Assembly (NCBI RefSeq): GCF_019802085.1
Contig: NZ_JAHVHV010000001.1
Span: 1,242,874-1,306,873 of the forward strand
From: Ferrimonas balearica
Lineage (GTDB): Bacteria > Pseudomonadota > Gammaproteobacteria > Enterobacterales > Shewanellaceae
Reading direction: 5' to 3'
Length of the DNA stretch: 64,000 nucleotides
The notes below the pieces were generated by a model, which worked only from the letters and a program-made list of their open reading frames with translations, did no database searches and was not told the DNA's origin. Position 1 is the first letter of the stretch. Every line of letters begins with the position of its first letter. The position numbers and the translations under genes were made by a program. Positions 9,075-16,811 of the stretch are shown here, piece by piece.

Positions 9075-10259
9075 TTAAATTCTTTCCGCCTGAATCAATA
9101 GGTTACGTGGTGTTACCCCCCGTTCCGTAAAACGACTGAGGCGCACCCGGTATCCCTGCTCCTCTAAAAAGCGAACACGGTCAAGCACCAGGTAGAGCTC
9201 AACCGGGCGGGCGAACAGCCCCCGAAGCAGGCTGAATCGGCGCAATTGATGCCACTGCTGCCAACCGCTGGCCTCCAGCGCCGCCCAGTCCGGTACGACC
9301 TCCAGCACAAAGCCTTTTCGCGCCATGGCCCAACGGCAGAAGGTTTCAAACCCATCACTGAGCTGGGCCTTGGGACAGGAGGGGATCCCTTCGTTGACCC
9401 GGGTGGGCCAACGCTCGCGGATCAATGTCCTCAGGCCCAGCCGGTAGGCCATCTCCAGACCCCGCAGTCGACGGACCCGTTGCGGCGCGGTCGCGGTCTC
9501 CTGTACCGCGATACGAAGCTCGTCCCGGCTGAGCGCCAGGGCCTGGCGCTGGCCCTGCTGCGACAAGGCTTGGTAGTGCTTGGCTTCGGTCAGGTGGTAA
9601 CAGCAGGGGCTCAGGGTCAGCCCCTGGCTTTGCGACAAAACAGCGTGTTCCAGCAAGCGACGGTGCAGATCGCCACAGGCGTGCAGCGCAATGGCGTGCA
9701 GCTTCGGGGTCAATAACCCAGTGGCCTCGGGCCCCAACGCATCGGCGCAGACAAAACGCTGTTTGGCGTGGGCGCGCTGTGCAAGGCGCTCCCCCTCCTG
9801 GCACAGCGTGGGATCCCACTCCAGACTGGTGACCCGAGCCTGACCGGTCAAGGCCACCAGACGGCCCAGGTGCCCTTTACCGGCACACCACTCCAAGACC
9901 GGCCCATTCAGGGGCCCCAGAGCGGCGCTGAAGGCTTGGATCTGTTGCCATTTACGTCCCGGGATGTGGCTAAACGCTCTGCCCGGGGCGGCGAGCGAGG
10001 CGGGTTCGTCGCTTTGCGGCACAGCAAGCTCTAACTCCTCAAGCCCCTCGACAAAAGGCGAGCAAAGGGCGTGCAACCGCGTCGGTTCCGCTTCCAGTTG
10101 GGCAACGTCGTCATCGCTTAGGGCGAGCAGAGCCTGAGCCAGTTCGGGGAACGCTTGGGTCCAGGGAGGCGTGGGAGTACGAAAGGGGTTGGCGCGCCAC
10201 AGAGGCTCAAGCGCCACAAGGCGGCGATGGAGCTGGGTAAATGGGTTGGCGTAGGTCAT
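9075..10259 (-). CDS. SAM-dependent methyltransferase, METTL25/Methyltransf_32-like
   Basis: 394 residues. The segment VLEWCAGKGHLGRLVAL near residues 119-135 is a glycine-rich SAM-binding motif I of unusual form (CAGKGHLG), followed by an acidic SLEWDP motif II. A later SPCCYHLT stretch is the cysteine-rich motif typical of the METTL25/RRNAD1 group of methyltransferases. The C-terminal third is basic and could bind nucleic acid. A TTG five codons earlier is possible, but ATG at 10259 (MTYANPF) is the normal choice. It is flanked by unrelated same-strand genes. The substrate is unknown; rRNA or a protein is plausible from the family relation only. Confidence 0.72.
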   Translation of the reverse strand: MTYANPFTQLHRRLVALEPLWRANPFRTPTPPWTQAFPELAQALLALSDDDVAQLEAEPTRLHALCSPFVEGLEELELAVPQSDEPASLAAPGRAFSHIPGRKWQQIQAFSAALGPLNGPVLEWCAGKGHLGRLVALTGQARVTSLEWDPTLCQEGERLAQRAHAKQRFVCADALGPEATGLLTPKLHAIALHACGDLHRRLLEHAVLSQSQGLTLSPCCYHLTEAKHYQALSQQGQRQALALSRDELRIAVQETATAPQRVRRLRGLEMAYRLGLRTLIRERWPTRVNEGIPSCPKAQLSDGFETFCRWAMARKGFVLEVVPDWAALEASGWQQWHQLRRFSLLRGLFARPVELYLVLDRVRFLEEQGYRVRLSRFTERGVTPRNLLIQAERI

Positions 10260-10307
10260 GGCGGCCGGTGGCAAGTTCAGGGGCGGGCATTGTACCCGCC
10301 CTGGGGG

Positions 10308-11444
10308 CTAACCCCAAACCGCGCGGTTGCGCCCCTCCTCTTTGGCCCGGTAGAGGGCCCGATCCGCCCGTTTGATCACTGAAGCGACCAGTTCATGGGG
10401 CCCGTGACGCTGGGCCACTCCGATGCTGACGGTGAACTGGGCCCGCACGGCGACGCTGCCCTGCTCGTCGGCTTCGTTCTTGGGCTGGGGGATGATCATG
10501 GTCTGAGCGTTCAGTGCCCCTTGCAGCTTTTGCAGGGCCGCTTCCACTTCAGCCCGGCTGGCCCGCTTGAACACCAGGGTGAACTCCTCCCCGCCGTAAC
10601 GGTAGGCTCGGGCACCCCGTACCTTGCGCAGCTGGGAAGCCAGCAGCCTCAGGGCGTTGTCGCCCCAGTTGTGGCCATGGTTGTCATTGAACTCCTTGAA
10701 ATGGTCCACGTCGATCATGGCGATGTGGGTGCGCTGAGCGGCGTGCTCCAGATCGCCATCCAGGGTCCGCCGAGCCGGAAGCCCGGTCAAGCCATCGCGA
10801 AACGCCAGTCGATAGGCCCCGTCAAACACCGAGAGCATCAACAGGGCACTGATCCCGGCATAGAGCAGCACCGCCCCGGGCCAGGGCATCGGCCAGCCAC
10901 TGACCAGCCAGGCCATGGCCCCCAGCAACAGGGGCGTCAGCATCTCGCTGCGGCCCTGCATCAAACCGAGAAAGTAGCGGGTGGCCGGCAGAAGAAACAG
11001 ATAGTGCATCGGGGTTTGCACCAGCGCAGGCGGCAGATGGGGCTCCAGCCAATGCCAGGAGAGGCTTTGCAGCAACAGGCACTGCCCCACCAACCAGCCT
11101 CCCCACCCCAGCAGGTACCAGGCGTTGGGCGGCGTGCTGGGCAGCCACAACAGGTTCAGGGCCAACAACAGGTAGATGTCGTTATTGCTCAGGACAAAGT
11201 ACTGCTCCAGGCCGCTGAAAGGCGCCTGGAAGGGATACGCCACCCACAGCAGCAGCCCAAGGTAGCTGTGGTACGCCAAGCGAAACCGCCAGGCCAGGAT
11301 CACGGTGATCAGCAGCACCACAAAGGGCATCAACTCCACCGACAGGGCGTGGGGATCCAGTTGGGCTTGCCACCAGGGCAATCCCAGGGTCACGGCGGTG
11401 ACCACCAGGGCACACCAGAGTATTGGGCTCAGTTCCCGAGTCAT
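10308..11444 (-). CDS. membrane-bound diguanylate cyclase (GGDEF domain)
   Basis: About 378 residues. The N-terminal half (about residues 8-210) has several hydrophobic segments forming an uncharacterised membrane sensor, and the C-terminal half is a GGDEF domain with the active motif RYGGEEF. MIDVDHFKEFNDNHGHNWGD contains the substrate- and metal-binding residues of active cyclases. The inhibitory RxxD site normally upstream of GGEEF is replaced (V and A at the R and D positions), so c-di-GMP feedback through the I-site is unlikely. GTG at 11450 is an alternative start two codons upstream. It stands alone, transcribed away from dacB. Confidence 0.9.
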   Translation of the reverse strand: MTRELSPILWCALVVTAVTLGLPWWQAQLDPHALSVELMPFVVLLITVILAWRFRLAYHSYLGLLLWVAYPFQAPFSGLEQYFVLSNNDIYLLLALNLLWLPSTPPNAWYLLGWGGWLVGQCLLLQSLSWHWLEPHLPPALVQTPMHYLFLLPATRYFLGLMQGRSEMLTPLLLGAMAWLVSGWPMPWPGAVLLYAGISALLMLSVFDGAYRLAFRDGLTGLPARRTLDGDLEHAAQRTHIAMIDVDHFKEFNDNHGHNWGDNALRLLASQLRKVRGARAYRYGGEEFTLVFKRASRAEVEAALQKLQGALNAQTMIIPQPKNEADEQGSVAVRAQFTVSIGVAQRHGPHELVASVIKRADRALYRAKEEGRNRAVWG

Positions 11445-11542
11445 TGTCACAGTACTTTCAGGGTTCGTCAGTCATGGGCAGCACCGCGGCTTTGAACCGA
11501 AATAGCGACCACAGACCGACAGAGGTTAAACGGGGAAGCAAA

Positions 11543-11566
11543 AGGGCGACCCGGTTGGGTCGCCCT
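11543..11566 (-). terminator. rho-independent terminator of pssA
   Basis: A perfect 10-base stem (AGGGCGACCC / GGGTCGCCCT) with a GGTT loop lies 9 bases beyond the pssA stop; on the minus strand a short T-run follows. Confidence 0.75.
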
Positions 11567-11574
11567 CCTTGGCC

Positions 11575-12921
11575 TCAGAGCAAGCGTTTGAGCAGCAGGT
11601 CCGCCTTGACCCGGCTCAGGCGTCTGAGCAGCTTGGACACCGGCTCCGGGTAGTCCGACAGCCCCTCCAACTCGGCGTGGTTTGATACCCGGCGGGTGTG
11701 GGAGAGGATGCACTCCCGCTCCTCGTCAAACTGGCTTTTGATCTCGGCATTGGGGTCCAGCAAAAGCAGTCCGTTCTCCAGGTCCAGCGCCCAGGCTCGG
11801 GGGTTTAGGTTGTTGCCGGTCAGCAGGTAGGCGTCGTTGTCCACCTGAATGCCCTTGAGGTGGTAGCTGTTGTCGCCGTGCCACCACAGCTGCAGGTTCA
11901 ACAGACCGCTGTCGATGTGGCGCTGATGACGCTTGGCGAAGCGCTTGAGGTTGCGCTCGTACAGGTAGGGCAAGGCCCCCACCGGCGAGAACTCGTCGTC
12001 CGGTTTGATGTAGAAATCGTTGGCGGTCTTGTCTCCCACCACGATGGTCACCTTCACCCCGCGCTTCATCAACCGGCCGATGGTTTGGGTCAACTGGCTG
12101 GGCAGGTTGAAATAGGGGGTGCAGATGAACACCGACGACTCGGCACTGGCCAGCAGTCGGACGATGGTCCGGTTGAGCAGGTTGCCTTGGCGCCCCAGCC
12201 CCAACAGCGGGTACACCCGCAATTGATGAGCGCCGGCGCTGCCGGGCAGGCGATACCGGGCTCGGCTCAGCCGCTGCTTCAGCTGCTTGATGCTGCGTCG
12301 CAGGGCTTTGGGGCCGGGCACCGGTGCCTCCAGCAGGGAGACCACCGCCTGGCTGTCCAGCAGATCCTCACGCATAAAGGCGTAGAGGCTGTCGGCCAGG
12401 GCGCGATTGTGGATCAGGTGGTAACGGTCGTAGCGATAGCGCTCCCCAACCCCCAGGTAGACGTCGTTCAAACTGGCGCCGCTGTAGATCACCCGGTCGT
12501 CGATGACAAAGCCCTTGAGGTGCAGCACCCCCGCCCACTCGCGGTTTTTCACCGGAACGCCGTGGATGCCGATCTCGACGCCCGGGTACTGGGCCGCGGT
12601 GTCCCGGTAGAACTGGTCGTTACCCACCTGGGGTCCCTTGCCGATCAGGCCTCGCTGAGCGCGGTGATAATCCACCAGCACCTGAACGTCCAGTTCGGGC
12701 CGGCGCTGCTTGGCCTGGTAGAGGGCGTGCAGCACCTGGCGTCCCGCGGTGTCGTCCTGTAGGTAGAGCGCTGCCAGGTAGATGCGCTCCTCGGCCGTCT
12801 CGATAAGGCGCAGCAGGGTTTCACGGTAGCTGGCGGTATCGAGCAGCACCGTAACCTGGTCCGGGTCAATGGCTTGGCTGGCAAACCCGGTCAGCCACTG
12901 GTACTTAGAAATGTTCGCCAT
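11575..12921 (-). CDS. pssA: CDP-diacylglycerol-serine O-phosphatidyltransferase
   Basis: Makes phosphatidylserine from CDP-diacylglycerol and serine, the committed step to phosphatidylethanolamine. This is the E. coli type, a phospholipase-D-superfamily enzyme that is peripheral to the membrane. Two HxK motifs are visible: VLHLKGFVIDD near residue 135 with GASLNDVYLG, and NSYHLKGIQVDN near 350 with TGNNLNPRAW. The length of 448 residues fits the E. coli enzyme (451). The frame extends to 12987, but that extension is translated from inside the upstream gene; the ATG at 12921 (MANISKYQ) is correct. It overlaps the DUF1904 gene by 17 bases. Confidence 0.94.
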   Translation of the reverse strand: MANISKYQWLTGFASQAIDPDQVTVLLDTASYRETLLRLIETAEERIYLAALYLQDDTAGRQVLHALYQAKQRRPELDVQVLVDYHRAQRGLIGKGPQVGNDQFYRDTAAQYPGVEIGIHGVPVKNREWAGVLHLKGFVIDDRVIYSGASLNDVYLGVGERYRYDRYHLIHNRALADSLYAFMREDLLDSQAVVSLLEAPVPGPKALRRSIKQLKQRLSRARYRLPGSAGAHQLRVYPLLGLGRQGNLLNRTIVRLLASAESSVFICTPYFNLPSQLTQTIGRLMKRGVKVTIVVGDKTANDFYIKPDDEFSPVGALPYLYERNLKRFAKRHQRHIDSGLLNLQLWWHGDNSYHLKGIQVDNDAYLLTGNNLNPRAWALDLENGLLLLDPNAEIKSQFDEERECILSHTRRVSNHAELEGLSDYPEPVSKLLRRLSRVKADLLLKRLL

Positions 12922-13240
12922 TTTCGTAATAATGACGCGGGTCAAGGGCAGTGACGATGACCGCCACGTCGGTCTCCTTCGCACCACTTTGGGCTTGCAC
13001 GGCCTCGGTGATCAACCGAGCCACCTGGTCCTGAACCGCCAGTCCCCGATCAAACCACAGCAGTTCCACCATGGGGTAACCGCCCCCTTCCTGACCTTGG
13101 TAGAAAAAGGTGCTGGGGATGGCTTCGATGGTAATGTGATCGGCGGGGCAGTCGAACAGTTGGCACAGGGGCGCGCTCAGCGTCTTGCTCAACGCCTGAA
13201 CGTGCTCAACGGCCAGTCCGCGGACTCGCAGGTGGGGCAT
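12905..13240 (-). CDS. DUF1904 tautomerase-like protein
   Basis: A 111-residue protein starting MPHLRVRGLA from ATG at 13240, with TGGAG seven bases upstream. A Pro directly after the initiator Met is the hallmark of the tautomerase/MIF fold, where Pro1 acts as the catalytic base after Met removal. DUF1904 proteins share this fold, so an enolase/tautomerase-like activity is possible but unproven. It overlaps pssA by 17 bases, suggesting co-transcription with phospholipid synthesis. The longer frame to 13261 would bury the proline and lacks a better ribosome site. Confidence 0.8.
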   Translation of the reverse strand: MPHLRVRGLAVEHVQALSKTLSAPLCQLFDCPADHITIEAIPSTFFYQGQEGGGYPMVELLWFDRGLAVQDQVARLITEAVQAQSGAKETDVAVIVTALDPRHYYENGEHF

Positions 13241-13358
13241 GCAGAGCTCCAGTAGAATCAAAAATCTAGCGCGCTAGTTAACCAGACCCTCTGGCTTTGG
13301 GCAAGGGGCCGCACTTTGATTACTGAGGAATTGAACAACGAATGAGGTTGTCCAACCG

Positions 13359-13386
13359 ATAAGCCGTGAACTGGGTCACGGCTTAT
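13359..13386. repeat. perfect 11-base inverted repeat, possible terminator
   Basis: ATAAGCCGTGA and TCACGGCTTAT flank a six-base ACTGGG loop, 34 bases beyond the stop of the small minus-strand gene at 13420. The U-tract on either strand is poor, so a conventional intrinsic terminator is uncertain. A second small hairpin (GGTTG-TC-CAACC) lies beside it at 13346-13357. Confidence 0.6.
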
Positions 13387-13419
13387 TGATTGTATCTGAG
13401 CCTGGACAAACCGGTGCCG

Positions 13420-13512
13420 TCAGGCGTATTGAATAGCTATGACCGCCAGGACGACAATGACCGTCAGGCTTCCCGCCGCGGCCCAGAGGGCGTATCGAAG
13501 TTCGGTGCTCAT
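13420..13512 (-). CDS. 30-residue single-pass membrane microprotein
   Basis: A short frame from ATG at 13512 to TGA at 13420. The N-terminus MSTELRYALW is followed by about 18 almost wholly apolar residues (AAAGSLTVIVVLAVIAI) ending QYA, that is one membrane helix and nothing else. An AGGGAGA sequence seven bases upstream gives a strong ribosome site, rare for a chance frame. A perfect inverted repeat lies 34 bases downstream. It is not recognised as CydX, KdpF, AcrZ or another known microprotein. It lies between divergent dacB and the pssA/DUF1904 pair. The gene call rests on the ribosome site and the hydrophobic pattern; function is unknown. Confidence 0.6.
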   Translation of the reverse strand: MSTELRYALWAAAGSLTVIVVLAVIAIQYA

Positions 13513-13594
13513 CCTTTTCTCCCTTTGTCAGATCACCTAATCTCATTATGGTCAACACAGAACCCAAATGGCAACAACGGCTTAACACCAAGAT

Positions 13595-15004
13595 ATGCGT
13601 TACTTTTTTCTCCTGGCCCTGCTGATTGGCCAACCCGCCTGGGGCTCCCCCACGGACTTTCAGGCACTGCTTCCCAAAGGGGCCCAGATGGGCCTGCTGG
13701 TTTTGGATGACCAGGGCAGTGTGCTGAGCGCCCACCAGGCGGACACCCTGATGTTGCCCGCCTCAACCATCAAGCTGTTCACCGCCACCGCGGCGTGGCT
13801 GGAGTTGGGCGCCGATTTTCGCTACCACACGGAGCTTTCCGGGCCTAAGGTGACCGGCGGCCTGTTGCGGGGTGATCTCACCTTAACCATGCGCGGTGAC
13901 CCCACCCTCACCCGCGCCGATCTCTTCCACCTGTTCAGCCAACTTCGCCGCCAGGGCGTAGAGCGCATCGACGGGGACCTCATCATCGACGGATTGAGCT
14001 TTGAGGGGTACGACCGTGCCCGGGGGTGGCCCTGGGATGATCTTGGGATCTGTTTCGCTGCCCCGGCGTCGGCTTACATCCTGGACCATGGCTGCGCTCA
14101 CGTTCGCCTCGTGGGCAACGCCCAGCGCTCCAGCGTGCAAAAACCCGCCCATCTGCCCATTACCGTGGACAGCCAGGTCCGCCTCACCGGATTTGAAAAA
14201 GCCTGTCCACTGGAGATGGACCGCCTGGGGGACAACCGCTACCGCCTGCGCGGCTGTGCCAACCGCAACACGCCGCTGGCGCTGGCGATCCAGGACCCCG
14301 CCCCCTACCTGACCGAGGTGGTCAAACAGCAACTGGCGGAGCTGGGATTGTCCCTGAAGGGCCAGATCCGCTTCGGAGCTGGTGGCGGAGCCGTACTGGT
14401 ACGCCACCAGTCGGAGCCGCTGGAGTCGCTGCTGCGCACCCTGCTGCACGACTCGGACAACCAGCTGTCGGACAGCTTGCTGCGCACCCTGGCTCAGGCA
14501 CGCCTCGGTCGGGGCAGCTTTCAGATGGGGGCCGAGGTGATGAATCAGTCCCTCAAACGGCACCTTGGTCTGGACCTGAGCCAGGCTGAGCTGGTGGACG
14601 GCTCCGGCCTCTCCCGCTACAACCTGGTGACGCCGAACCAGCTGGGCCAGCTGCTGCACCATTGGCAACACTCCCCCAAACTCCATGGGTTGTCCGAGTT
14701 GTTGCCCGTTGCCGGCGTCAGTGGCACCTTGAAACATCGGGCCGGCACCCAACCGGTCAAGGGGCTGTTGCGGGCCAAAAGCGGCAGCTTTGGCCAGGTC
14801 GCCAACCTGGCGGGCTTTTTGGATACCCAGGCTGGCGACACCCTTGTGGTGGTGCAGATGGTCAGTGGTTTGGTGGGTGACGAAGCGGCGCGACGCGCTC
14901 AGCTCACCGAATTTGAGCAGCTCTGGTACGGCTGCCTGGTCAATCGCTGCCTACCCGAGCTTCAGCGTCAGGCGCAACTGGCCGATACACAGGACAAGGG
15001 ATAG
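13595..15004 (+). CDS. dacB: D-alanyl-D-alanine carboxypeptidase/endopeptidase, PBP4 type
   Basis: A periplasmic S13-family penicillin-binding protein that trims peptidoglycan stem peptides and cuts cross-links. MRYFFLLALLIGQPAWG is a Sec signal peptide. The catalytic triad motifs are visible: SxxK as STIK at residues 57-60, SDN near 287, and KSG near 395 in place of the commoner KTG (both occur in the family). The length of 469 residues matches E. coli PBP4 (477). The ATG at 13595 has only a weak ribosome site. The gene at 15025 follows after 20 bases, suggesting an operon. Confidence 0.93.
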   Translation: MRYFFLLALLIGQPAWGSPTDFQALLPKGAQMGLLVLDDQGSVLSAHQADTLMLPASTIKLFTATAAWLELGADFRYHTELSGPKVTGGLLRGDLTLTMRGDPTLTRADLFHLFSQLRRQGVERIDGDLIIDGLSFEGYDRARGWPWDDLGICFAAPASAYILDHGCAHVRLVGNAQRSSVQKPAHLPITVDSQVRLTGFEKACPLEMDRLGDNRYRLRGCANRNTPLALAIQDPAPYLTEVVKQQLAELGLSLKGQIRFGAGGGAVLVRHQSEPLESLLRTLLHDSDNQLSDSLLRTLAQARLGRGSFQMGAEVMNQSLKRHLGLDLSQAELVDGSGLSRYNLVTPNQLGQLLHHWQHSPKLHGLSELLPVAGVSGTLKHRAGTQPVKGLLRAKSGSFGQVANLAGFLDTQAGDTLVVVQMVSGLVGDEAARRAQLTEFEQLWYGCLVNRCLPELQRQAQLADTQDKG

Positions 15005-15024
15005 ACAGAACAGGACAACAGCGG

Positions 15025-16302
15025 ATGAGCGAAGGATGGCGACGATTGGCCCAAGCCGCCCGGGGCGAGGCCCTGGTGCACCAGGCTGCACAGGCCTTTT
15101 ACAGCGAGGGTCGCTGGACGCTTCTGGTGCTGGCCCAACGGGACGGCGACCACGTCCGGGTACTGACCGCCAGTCAGGGGGGGCAACCCCTGGCGCTGGC
15201 CGATTACGAGCTTGAACAGGCCCCCTGTCGAGTGCTCTACCAGGCGGAGCGGTTGGTGGACAGCCTGATCTACTGCCCGAACCTGCGCCGTTACGCCGCC
15301 TGGCCCCTGGCTCGACAGTTTGAGCTGGGGTGCTACCTGGGGCGCAAGCTGGACCTACCCGCTGCCCTGGGGGAGTTTCACCTCTTCCTGATGGACAAGC
15401 TGAGCCGCAGCGAAAAGGAGTTGCCCCAGCGACTGATGAACACCGTTGCCGAGCGTCTGGCGGCGGACCTGCTTCATCAGGCGGAGCGGGCAGAACTGCA
15501 AACCCTACGCCAGCTTCAACAAGCCGCGCCCTTTGCCTTTGCCCGGCTGGCCCCCTGGGGCACGCTCCACCAGGTCTCCAAGGGGATGGCGGAGCTGCTG
15601 GGCGCCCCCTCCAGCGAACTCAATGGCCAGCCTTTGGCGGATCACCTGGAGCTGGGTACCGGGTTGAGCGTCAAGGCATTGCTGGCGCGCACCAGCGAAC
15701 TGCGCCAGCCCTGTCAGGTGCAACTGGCCAACGGCCACAGCCGCACCATGGCCCTGCAATTGGTGCCCCTGGACTCCCACCTGGGGTATCTGCTTAGCCT
15801 CGCTCCGACGGAGGAGACCGACCCGGTCGCCGACCCATCAATGCCCCTGTCCAACCACCAACAACTGCACAGCCGCCTCCATCAGGAGCTCTCACGGCTT
15901 CATCGCAACCACCAGGTCGCGGCGCTGTTCTTTATCGGTATCGAGACGGAGAACTCGCCGGAACCCGCCGCCTGGGCCCAATTGGCGGAGCGGGTCCGCC
16001 CCCTTCTGCGCTCCGAGGATCTGGTGGCCCAATTGGACGATCATCACCTGGCGGTACTGACCGCCTGCTTCGATCATCATGGCGAGCCCCCCCGGGCCCA
16101 GATGAACGCCATTGCCGGCAAGTTGCATCAACAGGTGGTCGACTGGCAGGCCCCCCTAGGGGGCAAGCTGGTGTTCCGGGGTCGCGTGGTGACCCCCTGG
16201 GACAACGATCCCATGGAGGTGCTCGACCCGGGCAAGGCCTCCGACTGGGCCCCCAGCCCGGTCGAATCCGCCCCCTATGGACTGAGCTCGCCCAGCCTCT
16301 GA
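15025..16302 (+). CDS. cytoplasmic GAF/PAS-like protein with degenerate GGDEF domain
   Basis: 425 residues, no signal peptide or membrane segment. Residues 1-150 look like a GAF-type sensor domain, about 165-270 resemble a PAS domain (AFARLAPWGTLHQVSKGMAELLG), and about 275-400 follow the GGDEF fold. Where active cyclases have VARLGGDEFAVL, this protein has VAQLDDHHLAVL near 333-344, so the catalytic loop is gone while the flanking framework remains. It cannot make c-di-GMP by the usual chemistry. A role as a c-di-GMP or nucleotide receptor, or as a signalling scaffold, is inferred. It lies 20 bases after dacB, so it may be co-expressed with a cell-wall enzyme. Domain limits are estimated by eye. 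Confidence 0.6.
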   Translation: MSEGWRRLAQAARGEALVHQAAQAFYSEGRWTLLVLAQRDGDHVRVLTASQGGQPLALADYELEQAPCRVLYQAERLVDSLIYCPNLRRYAAWPLARQFELGCYLGRKLDLPAALGEFHLFLMDKLSRSEKELPQRLMNTVAERLAADLLHQAERAELQTLRQLQQAAPFAFARLAPWGTLHQVSKGMAELLGAPSSELNGQPLADHLELGTGLSVKALLARTSELRQPCQVQLANGHSRTMALQLVPLDSHLGYLLSLAPTEETDPVADPSMPLSNHQQLHSRLHQELSRLHRNHQVAALFFIGIETENSPEPAAWAQLAERVRPLLRSEDLVAQLDDHHLAVLTACFDHHGEPPRAQMNAIAGKLHQQVVDWQAPLGGKLVFRGRVVTPWDNDPMEVLDPGKASDWAPSPVESAPYGLSSPSL

Positions 16303-16335
16303 ACCCGCTGCCTGCTCAATTGAGACCCAAAATTC

Positions 16336-16354
16336 AACCCCTTGTTGGGTTTTT
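16336..16354 (+). terminator. weak terminator after the GAF/PAS gene
   Basis: A five-base stem AACCC/GGGTT with a six-base loop is followed by a T-run, 33 bases beyond the stop codon at 16302. The stem is short. Confidence 0.45.
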
Positions 16355-16437
16355 CCTTGGGCGCTTTGGCGGATCTCGGCTATACGTTAAAGGGTTAGCT
16401 GCACGCTGTATCGCAGTCTGATATGGGAGGCAAAACG

Positions 16438-16755
16438 ATGTCGATGAAGAGTGCGAAAGAGTTTGCAGTGTGGATGATCGATCGCTTCGGCGAGCAGGAG
16501 TCCGGTGTGTTCCTCAGCAAGAGTGACCTGAAAGAGCTGTCCGGTCGGCAAACGCTCAGACAGGATTTTATCGCCGATCTCCATTTCGAGTTAACCCGAC
16601 ACGGCATGGGATTCGTCAGTGACGCACTGAAAGAGAAATACTTTCTCTTTTACCTGCCCAACGTGCACTGGAAAGAGGTGGCGGATCGCTACGCGCCACA
16701 ATCCAACGTGCACAATCTTGCCCGGCCCAGGGTGAGTCAGGGGAACGGTATCTAG
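16438..16755 (+). CDS. 105-residue protein of unknown function
   Basis: A soluble-looking protein starting MSMKSAKEFAVW from ATG at 16438, with GGGAGG at ideal distance. The frame could begin at 16423, but the ribosome site supports 16438. Mixed helical composition with a central region rich in charged residues (KSDLKELSGR, RQDFIADLHFEL) may form a winged-helix-like or small alpha/beta fold. No catalytic motif is seen and the family is not recognised. It has its own upstream region and a strong terminator immediately downstream, so it is probably a single-gene transcript. Confidence 0.72.
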   Translation: MSMKSAKEFAVWMIDRFGEQESGVFLSKSDLKELSGRQTLRQDFIADLHFELTRHGMGFVSDALKEKYFLFYLPNVHWKEVADRYAPQSNVHNLARPRVSQGNGI

Positions 16756-16756
16756 C

Positions 16757-16782
16757 AACAGGGGGCCAACTGGCCCCCTGTT
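16757..16782. terminator. bidirectional terminator between unknown gene and acyl-CoA dehydrogenase
   Basis: A perfect 11-base stem AACAGGGGGCC/GGCCCCCTGTT with an AACT loop begins one base after the stop of the plus-strand gene. It lies 30 bases beyond the convergent acyl-CoA dehydrogenase stop. Confidence 0.75.
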
Positions 16783-16811
16783 ATTCTCAGCTCTGATACC
16801 CGCCCGGCGGA

